DNA of 36,664 bases from Sporosarcina ureae (GTDB taxonomy: Bacteria; Bacillota; Bacilli; Bacillales_A; Planococcaceae). The stretch's first letter is position 1, and each line of letters starts with the position of its first letter. Under the pieces are notes generated by a model that saw only the letters and a program-made list of their open reading frames with translations, made no database searches and was not told the origin of the DNA. Both the position numbers and the translations under genes were made by a program. Where the stretch lies: the NCBI RefSeq assembly GCF_029267015.1, contig NZ_JARIEA010000061.1, forward strand, positions 1 to 36,664. The letters run 5' to 3'. This document shows, one piece after another, positions 17,389-24,019 of the stretch.

Positions 17389-17457
17389 GGTACCAGGTCC
17401 CCACACAACTCCAGGACAATTTAGAATAGTTTCTGAATTGTGTTGGAACCTGGTACC
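17389..17457. repeat. 69-bp palindromic element, copy 1
   Basis: Starts GGTACCAGGTCC and ends GGAACCTGGTACC. The outer 23 bases of each side form an imperfect inverted repeat. It matches the element at 31248-31316 at about 59 of 69 positions. It begins 10 bases after the cadA stop and, on the other strand, truncates an SRPBCC-like gene. Confidence 0.85.
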
Positions 17458-17520
17458 GTATCTATACGTTTCTTCTATTGGTGCGTCAATCATTCTTTTC
17501 ACTTCAAAATGAATACTCAA
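17458..17520 (-). pseudogene. SRPBCC-like protein, 5' remnant
   Basis: TTG at 17520 with a strong GGAGG site opens MSIHFEVKRMIDAPIEETYR, which resembles the first strand and helix of SRPBCC (START-like, polyketide cyclase type) proteins: a short beta strand, then APIEE starting the first helix. After about 20 residues the frame runs straight into the 69-bp element and on into the antisense of cadA. The rest of the gene (normally about 140 aa) is missing. The call depends on a short segment, so the family is tentative; the truncation is clear. Confidence 0.5.
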
Positions 17521-17638
17521 ATATTTTCCTCCCCCAATTTATAGTAATAGCTGTAGTCAGCGAAGTACTTTTTGAATGTTTCGACCCGAATAAATTTTAT
17601 ACTAAATAAAACAGTATGTTCCAATTGGATATTCTGCA

Positions 17639-18010
17639 TCATCGGTGTTGATCGAACAGAATTGTATTACCATCGGGATCCTCAATAGATAAACTTGCAG
17701 GACCTTCGCTTGTTTCATCTGCTTCTGACAACAACTTAATACCTTTATCTTTTAGCTGTCTTTGAATAGCTCTTATGTCTGTGAATGAATCTAGATTTTG
17801 AGCATTTTCATCCCAACCTGGATTAAACGTCAGAATGTTCTCTTCAAACATTCCCTGAAATAGCCCGATGACAGTACCTTCATTCTTCATAATAATCCAA
17901 TTTTGATTCATGTCCCCACCAAATACTTTAAAACCAAGTTTTTCGTAGAATAGCTTGGATTTCACAATGTCTTTTACATGTAAACTTACAGAGAATGCTC
18001 CTAATTTCAT
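17639..18010 (-). CDS. VOC family protein (glyoxalase-like)
   Basis: 123 residues, single vicinal-oxygen-chelate domain with two beta-alpha-beta-beta-beta halves. Visible marks: SVSLHVKDIVKSKLFYEKLG at the start and SIEDPDGNTILFDQHR at the end, where Asp-Pro-Asp-Gly-Asn is typical. ATG at 18010 follows GAGGAGG. Members act as lyases, dioxygenases or antibiotic-binding proteins; the substrate here is unknown. It lies in a run of similar small genes on the same strand (SRPBCC remnant, DUF1801, PhnB-like, dead glyoxalase). Confidence 0.85.
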   Translation of the reverse strand: MKLGAFSVSLHVKDIVKSKLFYEKLGFKVFGGDMNQNWIIMKNEGTVIGLFQGMFEENILTFNPGWDENAQNLDSFTDIRAIQRQLKDKGIKLLSEADETSEGPASLSIEDPDGNTILFDQHR

Positions 18011-18067
18011 ATTTCCTCCTCATGAAAAATTACTGTTTAGAAAATCAGTTACTTTAAATGTATCAAG

Positions 18068-18457
18068 TCATAAACTTCCCTTAATTGCGTGAGCCTCATT
18101 TAGACTCATAGCGTCTTTAATTAGCAAGGTAATAGCTTCTGCCTGAATTTCTTCCGACTGTTTTATTCTTATATGTCTCATGGTTTTTCCTGTACCTTGC
18201 AATAATTTATTTTCATCTTTTTCTAGGTGTTCATTTCCTCTATGAAAACCCAGATTCACGTGTTTTTTAGCGGGTTGCAGATAATAAACTAAACCAGTAT
18301 ATGAATAATTGGGCATAGTCCATTTAAACTCTTCGGTAAGTTCTTGGGAAGACTCAAAAATTATTTTCCTTAAAGTAGTTGTAATACCTTTAATATCTTT
18401 CGGCAAATCTGAAATAAACAGATCAACCTCTTCAGTATTTCTTTTCTTATTCACCAT
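18068..18457 (-). CDS. DUF1801 domain-containing protein
   Basis: A 129-residue protein of the YdhG/DUF1801 type: an N-terminal helix (FISDLPKDIKGITTTLRKII), then the FKWTMPNYSYTGLVYYLQPA core and the KKHVNLGFHRGNEH segment. ATG at 18457 follows AGGAG. The biochemical role of the family is not known to me. It often sits with VOC and SRPBCC genes in Firmicutes, as here, which hints at small-molecule stress or antibiotic response, but this is inference. Confidence 0.8.
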   Translation of the reverse strand: MVNKKRNTEEVDLFISDLPKDIKGITTTLRKIIFESSQELTEEFKWTMPNYSYTGLVYYLQPAKKHVNLGFHRGNEHLEKDENKLLQGTGKTMRHIRIKQSEEIQAEAITLLIKDAMSLNEAHAIKGSL

Positions 18458-18521
18458 AAATTTCTCCTACTAATAATGGTTTCTAATCATACGACTGAAG
18501 TAACAGTAAATATATAATAAT

Positions 18522-18565
18522 AAAAACCGTTAAGCCCCCAGGTATCAAGGGTTTAAACAGTTTTT
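18522..18565 (-). terminator. Probable terminator
   Basis: Arms AAAAACCGTTAAGCCC and GGGTTTAAACAGTTTTT pair with one bulge and two mismatches. The position, about 85 bases past the stop of the PhnB-like gene and before DUF1801, fits a minus-strand terminator. Confidence 0.6.
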
Positions 18566-18650
18566 ATCACTCTGTTTTTACAGGTTTCTATTTCCCTTTA
18601 TTCAATTAAGTATGAACTTTTCTAATTTAATAATCCGTGTGAAACCAAGA

Positions 18651-19079
18651 TTAATAAGCTGTTTCTTCGTTGTTTAAATTGAATTGCCAAATGACACCGA
18701 ATTTGTCCGTGATTTGCCCATAAAGTGTTGCCCAAAAAGTCTCTTGGAGCTCCATTTCAACAGTTCCGCCTTCTTTTAGTTGATCGTATACCTTTTGCAG
18801 CTTGTCCTCGTCAAAGCTATGATAAGCTAGACTCACGTTATTTCCAACTGTAAAAGGAGATCCTGGGAACGTATCTGAAAACATCACATTGCTTCCTTCA
18901 ATGTCCAAACGCGTATGCATCACTAAATTTTTGGCTTCCTCGGGAAGAGGATATTCTGGATTGGGAGGATTTTCTCCAAACGTCATAATCTGCGGTTGTT
19001 CTGCTTCAAAAACCTTTGCGTAAAATTCAACAGCATCACGGCAATTCCCATTAAACGTCAAATAAACATCAATAGCCAT
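18651..19079 (-). CDS. PhnB-like VOC family protein
   Basis: 142 residues of the PhnB/glyoxalase superfamily: DVYLTFNGNCRDAVEFYAKV at the start, GENPPNPEYP, VMFSDTFPGSPF, and WGxxxDKFGVIWQFNL-like ending (ATLYGQITDKFGVIWQFNLN). Despite old annotations as methyltransferases, these are small VOC proteins with unknown substrates. ATG at 19079 is preferred since AGGAG lies 8 bases upstream; GTG at 19088 overlaps that site. Same-strand cluster with other VOC genes; its own terminator follows. Confidence 0.87.
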   Translation of the reverse strand: MAIDVYLTFNGNCRDAVEFYAKVFEAEQPQIMTFGENPPNPEYPLPEEAKNLVMHTRLDIEGSNVMFSDTFPGSPFTVGNNVSLAYHSFDEDKLQKVYDQLKEGGTVEMELQETFWATLYGQITDKFGVIWQFNLNNEETAY

Positions 19080-19188
19080 TTCCACCACTCCTCTAAAAAT
19101 AGTACTTACTCATGCACGATACCTAATGAAATAAATAACAAAACTTTCCTTCAGCGAATAGTAATTCTTTTTTTAAGATAATAGCTTA

Positions 19189-19584
19189 TTATTTTGCGTT
19201 TTCATCTGGCTGATGGATTCCAAAAATATTTCCCTCAGTATCAAGATAATAGCCTTGCCACGCCATTCCTGGCAGCGCATATTTAGGCATTGCTAAGCTA
19301 CCGCCACTGGAAAGTATCTTCTCCTCCGTTGAATCATAATTTGCCACTCCTATCGTACACGCATATCCATTTAGGGCTTGGTTGCGTTCTGGAGGAGGAC
19401 CTTGACGCTGCATCAATGCGCCATTAATACCAGGCTCATGATCATCACCCGTGACGGCTCCGCAATAAGGCATTCCAGCGTACTCACTCCAGTCCTGAAA
19501 TGTCTATCCAAACACTTCCCCATAAAACGTTTTCGCCCGTTCCATATCATCTACATGAATCTCAAAATGGACTAATCTTCCCAT
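19189..19584 (-). pseudogene. Glyoxalase/VOC protein, interrupted by a nonsense codon
   Basis: ATG at 19584 with AGGAGGG opens MGRLVHFEIHVDDMERAKTF, a typical VOC start. Codon 27 (19506-19504) is TAG, and the frame continues without further break as TFQDWSEYAGMPYCGAVTG, an Asn-Gly-Ala-Leu-Met segment, and DTEGNIFGIHQPDENAK to the end at 19189. Homologues have Trp (TGG) in VFGW at this place, so one G-to-A change explains the stop. Only this single change is needed, so inactivation is recent or the base is wrong. Re-initiation downstream would lose the first metal ligand region. Confidence 0.85.
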
Positions 19585-19888
19585 TTAATTCCCTCCTAAA
19601 CTTAACAGAATATTCTTAACTGCTATCTTATTTTAGCACATATGAGTCAATTTCATAATTGATCTTTTTAAAATACACAAAAGGACAGGATTTGTATAGG
19701 TGATTTCAATAAACAGGAATTATGCCCTTCCAGCAGAGTTAATCTAGCGCTAATTTGATCAGCTGCGGGCTGGTGCCGCAGATCTGAAGTGATTTCACTT
19801 TGAATACTTTCTGACAGCTGCTCTAGTTTGTGAACGGACATTCCCTGCACTCTCTGGGATGCGTATATTTCACTGTTTCATATTGGGT

Positions 19889-19951
19889 ATTATGGTTGAA
19901 CTCGTCTCTAAGGTATTCTTGGTGGAAAGTGGGTTAATTGAAGAGAAATAA
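19889..19951 (+). pseudogene. Fossil 3' end of an opuCC-like gene
   Basis: The last 20 codons read IMVELVSKVFLVESGLIEEK and stop, against IMVELVAKEYLVESGLIEEK in opuCC (three differences). The same terminator hairpin follows at the same distance. Nothing upstream of 19889 resembles opuCC, so only the tail of a duplicated or recombined gene remains. Confidence 0.85.
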
Positions 19952-19955
19952 AAGT

Positions 19956-19999
19956 AAACAGCGCACCCTCTTTTGTAGATGAGGGTGCGCTGTTTTTTT
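19956..19999 (+). terminator. Terminator hairpin, copy 2 of 3
   Basis: Same 15-base arms as the opuC terminator (AAACAGCGCACCCTC), followed by T7. It belongs to the opuCC fossil. Confidence 0.88.
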
Positions 20000-20046
20000 G
20001 CATTGCGAAGGTACCTTATTTTACGATGACTTAGTGCTACTATTCA

Positions 20047-20322
20047 TTACTCGCCTTTTTTCATTCGAGCATCATTCAATTGCTGCTTAATCAAATCCAA
20101 CTGACTCTTATGTTGCTGAATTGTATCTAACTCATTGTCATATTGCTCCACATTCACAAACGCATTTTCTGCGCGCTCAATTGCATTAAACGCATGCTCG
20201 ATGGCCATCTCTTCTGGATGAGACATCGCTTGTTTCACTGCACGTTCTGCCTTCTCTACCGAATTCCCAAAGAATGTGCCTGGGTGTTGTTTTTTCCAAC
20301 TCTGGCCAAATTCCTTTCCCAA
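20047..20322 (-). CDS. Hypothetical coiled-coil protein, about 91 aa
   Basis: Soluble, highly charged and helical: KAERAVKQAMSHPEEMAIEH, then an Asp/Gln/Lys-rich helix (QHKSQLDLIKQQLNDARMKK) that suggests a coiled coil. I chose TTG at 20322 because GGGAGG lies 8 bases before it, giving MGKEFGQSWKKQHPG; ATG at 20340 has no site and encodes part of that same site. The family is not recognised. Divergent from the ylxY gene. Confidence 0.65.
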   Translation of the reverse strand: MGKEFGQSWKKQHPGTFFGNSVEKAERAVKQAMSHPEEMAIEHAFNAIERAENAFVNVEQYDNELDTIQQHKSQLDLIKQQLNDARMKKGE

Positions 20323-20491
20323 ATCCTTCGCCTCCCACATGTAAAATCCATGATAATTATACGCTTAGTATTGCAAATTATTGCGGAAGTATACGCAGGA
20401 GGATTTGAATTGTATGCGGATCTCGTACCTAAAACCAGCATACTTATTCAAGTACAGGAAACACTACGGACTAGAGAAGAGGTGATATAAA

Positions 20492-21463
20492 CTGAAACGT
20501 TTCTGGCTTATTTCTTTCATTGCTTGTATAGGAATACTTTACCTAGCTCTTTTCACCAATCAGTGGGGAGCAGATACGGATCTAGTAAGCACGGCCTCCG
20601 CATCTAAAAATAGCAAAGACAGACTGACGACAGAATTGGAATCATTCAGCAAGGCGCATCATATCCCGGCGGTTGATGCAAAGGTCGACAGAGTCTGGAA
20701 AGCCATCCCCGGCTACAATGGACTGGAAGTGGATCTGAAAGCCAGTTACAAGGATATGAAAGCGACTGGGACATTGGATGAATCAAAAGTCGTTTACAAA
20801 GAAACTTCCCCCACTGTTCATTTGAAAGATCTAAGCCCCCACCCCATTTTCAAAGGAAATCCCGATAAACCGATGGTGGCTTTTTTAATTAATGTTGCCT
20901 GGGGTAATGAATACATTCCTGATATTTTGGATGCACTCAAGAAGCATAAAATGAAAGCTACTTTCTTTTTCGATGGCAGCTGGGTAAGTAAAAATCCTGA
21001 TTTAGCTAAATTGATTCATAGTGAAGGGCATGAAATTGGAAACCATGCTTACAGCCACCCTGATTTACAGCAGAAATCAGAAGCTGAAACAATGGAAGAG
21101 TTAAAAAAGACCAATGAGGTCATCATAAAAACACTTGGGATTACATCGCCCAAGTGGTTCGGTCCGCCAAGCGGCAGTTTTAATCAACAAACGGTTGAAA
21201 CCGCAAGACAGCTAGGTATGTATACGGTTTTATGGACCGTGGATACAGTTGACTGGAAAAAGCCGGCGACGAATGAAATGGTGAACAGGATCGTATCGCA
21301 AGTGGAGAACGGCTCGATGGTTTTAATGCACCCGACTCAACCTGTAGCTGAAGGAATGGAAGATATGATTACACAAATCACACAGAAAGGTTTTCGTCTT
21401 GGGACCGTCAGTGAACTGATGAGTGAAAAACGTGTGAACGGTGCAGTATGGGATGGAGAATGA
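20492..21463 (+). CDS. ylxY: YlxY-like polysaccharide deacetylase family protein (CTG start)
   Basis: 323 residues if started at CTG 20492, close to B. subtilis YlxY (about 319). The CTG start gives a full signal anchor (MKRFWLISFIACIGILYLAL); an in-frame TGA at 20483 leaves only CTG, since the next TTG (20636) would remove the anchor. GAGGTGAT lies just upstream. The NodB-type domain (about 125-310) keeps the HxxxH pair (His185, His189 in NHAYSHPD) and FGPPSGSF, but the metal Asp motif TFDDGP is replaced by FLINVAWGNE (131-140), as in YlxY. Enzymatic activity is therefore uncertain. In Bacillus this gene follows pnpA; here it is elsewhere. Confidence 0.9.
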   Translation: MKRFWLISFIACIGILYLALFTNQWGADTDLVSTASASKNSKDRLTTELESFSKAHHIPAVDAKVDRVWKAIPGYNGLEVDLKASYKDMKATGTLDESKVVYKETSPTVHLKDLSPHPIFKGNPDKPMVAFLINVAWGNEYIPDILDALKKHKMKATFFFDGSWVSKNPDLAKLIHSEGHEIGNHAYSHPDLQQKSEAETMEELKKTNEVIIKTLGITSPKWFGPPSGSFNQQTVETARQLGMYTVLWTVDTVDWKKPATNEMVNRIVSQVENGSMVLMHPTQPVAEGMEDMITQITQKGFRLGTVSELMSEKRVNGAVWDGE

Positions 21464-21474
21464 GATGTCTGCGC

Positions 21475-21521
21475 AAAAAAAACTCTTCTTACCGCACATA
21501 GCCGATTGGGAGAGTTTTTTT
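21475..21521 (+). terminator. Terminator of ylxY
   Basis: A8 with CTCTTC pairs with GGGAGAG and T7 across a loop of about 19 bases, 11 bases past the ylxY stop. Confidence 0.75.
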
Positions 21522-21571
21522 GTACTCCAAAGGCAGGAATCGTATTGTGTAGGGAACGGGTACTATCTTTC

Positions 21572-21615
21572 AAAACAGCGCATCCTCTTGTATTGATGAG
21601 GGTGCGCTGTCTTTT
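21572..21615. terminator. Terminator-like hairpin, copy 3 of 3
   Basis: AAACAGCGCATCCTC and GAGGGTGCGCTGT are the same stem as at 11484 and 19956, with one changed base and a weaker T run. No gene ends directly before it on the plus strand. On the minus strand it lies 74 bases past the stop at 21689 and could end that operon through the flanking A4. Confidence 0.75.
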
Positions 21616-21688
21616 ATGCTATTTATAAATGTCTTTTCAGTTAATTGTGTATGATTTTTTAAAAGATAGTTTAAAGTATCTACACATA

Positions 21689-23287
21689 TTATACCACCTT
21701 TGCATCATTACGCTTCTCACGTAAAAACACACCAACAGCCAAGGAAATAAACGCCAATAGAAATGGCATAAGTAAAGCAGTGATTAGCGTTGCTCCCATA
21801 TCAAGTCCGAAATCCTCCATAAAGATCAGTTCCATTTTCGAAAACCTAGAAGTTATTGCCATAAGAACCGCATATAGCCCTGATAAAAGAAGCAGATCTT
21901 TCAGGTTTGTTTTAAGCGAGTGGAAGAATCGAATGCCGATAAAAATGAAAAGAGATATTGGGATTAATACGATGAATTTCGGCAAATACCATAAGCCGCC
22001 CTTCAAGCTATAAAGCAGTCGCACTTCCTCTTTATCACTCAAAGTGTCAGCAAAGTTTGCAACAAAATCCTTTTTGGACATCAGCGCTGAAAGAGTACCA
22101 CGTGTCATTAGATTATAATGCTCGAACGCTTGGATATCAATGGAGGCCAGATTCGCAAAGTGCAATGCGTGGGGTATAGAGACAGCAGCCAACATATTCG
22201 TAATCCATATGCCTTGCTCATCGAATGCCCTATTGAAATCATTTAAATATAACTGCAAGTAAATATAAATGAAAAGTGAAGAGGTAGTAAGAATAACCGC
22301 CATAGCTGCTCCAGAAAGCACGGTGCATTTCTTCCAACCAGGGAGTTGCTGAACTGCCGATATTGAACCCCTTCCATACTTCGTAACAAATGCCGCGAGC
22401 CCAGCTACAATTGCTCCAATAAATAAGGTCTTAAAAATAGAACTGAATGCATTAAAAGTAATATTTGCATCTACCCAGAAATTACCTGATCCCACCTGAC
22501 CTAATGAAAAATTTAAATTAGCTATCCAGGCGCAAATCATGACAAAAACTGCATAAAACACAATACCCAATAGGAGCGGTAGTATCAGCTCCCCATTTGT
22601 TTTCTTTGCTTTCCATCCTATATAAAGTCCCATGCCAATTAATGCTAAGAACATAAATACTAATCCAATAGAAAAGAAATTCGAAGATTTGACAGAAAAT
22701 CTCTCTACATCCCCATAGTCAAAGAAGTCATACGCATAGTTTAGAGATGCTTCTGCGTTAACACCATTAAGCAATGCGGCAAATGTCCAGACATTATAGA
22801 GATTCGGAAGAGTAATAGGAATCTCCAGTTCACTTGACAGTTCTTCACTTATAAAAAAGCCACTTCGCAAACCTTCGGACGTTAAGCGTTCACCCTCTTC
22901 AGCTACAAAGTCAATTACTTTTCCTTCTGAATAATTCATTACTCCGAAACTGAAGAATAAAATGAGCAAGGCACCAATAGCTGAGCTAATCAGTCCAGTG
23001 ATAAAGGATTGCTTTGCACTTGTATCTTTTGAAGCTGTAAAGTTCTGTGTGTTTACTTTCTGTTTAACAAAGGGTGTAACATCCGATACCTTTAACTTAG
23101 TCACGTCAATGCCGCAGTGATTACAATAGGTCGAGGAGAATCGATTTTTGGTACCGCATGATGAACAAAACTCAAGCCCCCCACTCACCGGCTTCTTTCC
23201 CAGTGTTTTCGTATTAAGCGAATGGCCGCCAGCAATACAGTAATTATTTGCATTTGAATTTTCAGTTCTGCAAGTCGGACAAAACAT
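21689..23287 (-). CDS. Zinc-ribbon polytopic membrane protein
   Basis: 532 residues. Two zinc-ribbon motifs open the protein: the first has CPTC but then CIAGGH, where the fourth Cys is Gly; the second is complete (CSSCG and CNHCG). About eight membrane helices follow (about 92-115, then from 190 onward), with one long outside loop before the second helix. The function is unknown; similar layouts are seen in zinc-ribbon membrane proteins of Bacillales. ATG at 23287 is chosen for GGAGG 6 bases upstream. It starts one base after the stop of the 164-aa gene, so the two are cotranscribed. Confidence 0.8.
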   Translation of the reverse strand: MFCPTCRTENSNANNYCIAGGHSLNTKTLGKKPVSGGLEFCSSCGTKNRFSSTYCNHCGIDVTKLKVSDVTPFVKQKVNTQNFTASKDTSAKQSFITGLISSAIGALLILFFSFGVMNYSEGKVIDFVAEEGERLTSEGLRSGFFISEELSSELEIPITLPNLYNVWTFAALLNGVNAEASLNYAYDFFDYGDVERFSVKSSNFFSIGLVFMFLALIGMGLYIGWKAKKTNGELILPLLLGIVFYAVFVMICAWIANLNFSLGQVGSGNFWVDANITFNAFSSIFKTLFIGAIVAGLAAFVTKYGRGSISAVQQLPGWKKCTVLSGAAMAVILTTSSLFIYIYLQLYLNDFNRAFDEQGIWITNMLAAVSIPHALHFANLASIDIQAFEHYNLMTRGTLSALMSKKDFVANFADTLSDKEEVRLLYSLKGGLWYLPKFIVLIPISLFIFIGIRFFHSLKTNLKDLLLLSGLYAVLMAITSRFSKMELIFMEDFGLDMGATLITALLMPFLLAFISLAVGVFLREKRNDAKVV

Positions 23288-23288
23288 A

Positions 23289-23783
23289 TTATTCCTCCCC
23301 ATTCAACGAAAATCCGCAACACGGACAGAATGACGATGATTCAGGAATCAGCATTTCACAATTATTACAATTTATTTCCAATAATTCCACCAGTTCAGTG
23401 GTAGCTAGCGTTTCACCGCAAGATCCGCAGAATTTGTCTGTGTCTGCGATGTGTTTCCGGCAGGTTGGACATTGACTATTCGCTTTCTGATTTTGTTGCA
23501 AAAGCTCAAGTGATCTAGCAAGTTCGTAAATTTCACGATCCAAAAGTCCAATAGGCTCCGCAATTTCTAAATAACTAGGGTCTGTCGCCGTTCCTTGTCT
23601 AATATCCTGATGAACCCTATTACCAAGTAGAAGCACCTGCTCAATTCGCTTCTGCCGGAGGAGTTCTAGTTGTTGGCGAATCTGTCCTGTCTCTTGAACT
23701 GTTGCCACTTTTTGTTTACCCTGTTGAAGCGTGTCCTGTATGATATTCAGACCTTCCCCTACTTTTGTTTGTAATGTACTCAT
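23289..23783 (-). CDS. Coiled-coil protein with two zinc ribbons
   Basis: 164 residues. Residues 1-100 are a long helical, Gln/Leu/Glu-rich region (RQQLELLRQKRIEQVLLLGN), likely a coiled coil. Two treble-clef-like ribbons follow: CPTC...CGSCG (about 105-125) and CNNC...CPCCG (about 139-158), each with four Cys. There is no membrane segment. ATG at 23783 has AGGTGG 8 bases upstream. First gene of a two-gene operon with the polytopic ribbon protein, and divergent from two TcaA-like genes. Probably an intracellular adaptor; the partner is unknown. Confidence 0.82.
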   Translation of the reverse strand: MSTLQTKVGEGLNIIQDTLQQGKQKVATVQETGQIRQQLELLRQKRIEQVLLLGNRVHQDIRQGTATDPSYLEIAEPIGLLDREIYELARSLELLQQNQKANSQCPTCRKHIADTDKFCGSCGETLATTELVELLEINCNNCEMLIPESSSFCPCCGFSLNGEE

Positions 23784-23872
23784 TTTACATTCCACCTCAT
23801 CTAACTTTATTTAATGACAATTGACTAGTTTATATAACCGAAAGAACCATGCCTATACGACTAGTTATGTTT

Positions 23873-23900
23873 AGTATAGTATATTAAGTAAAATTTGTAA
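23873..23900 (-). promoter_or_regulatory. Candidate promoter for the zinc-ribbon pair
   Basis: On the minus strand TTACAA (23900-23895), a 16-base spacer and TATACT (23878-23873), about 90 bases before the start at 23783. Confidence 0.35.
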
Positions 23901-24019
23901 CTCTTTTTCTAAAAATAGTGCCCAATTCTATCATTTACAAAATTAACTACTTAAACATGCTTTTATAACTACTAAATTACCTGTATACTGTTAGAAAAAA
24001 GTAAAGGATGTGGTTGATT

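Larger units (their letters stand above)
19585..20046. other. Intergenic stretch with gene debris
   Basis: This stretch holds the 3' fossil of an opuCC paralogue (19889-19951) with its terminator (19956-19999). On the minus strand, an open frame from GTG at 19850 to 19668 (60 codons, VHKLEQLSESIQSEITSDLR) has protein-like composition but no ribosome binding site and no family I recognise; it may be the rest of a dead gene. Confidence 0.4.

Noticed and set aside
19668..19850. Minus-strand frame of 60 codons with protein-like composition
   Set aside because: No ribosome binding site, no family recognised, and it lies among gene debris; mentioned only in the intergenic entry.
20348..20490. Short plus-strand frame (47 codons) ending just before the ylxY CTG start
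   Set aside because: No ribosome binding site and no recognisable family. Kept only as a possible help for re-initiation.
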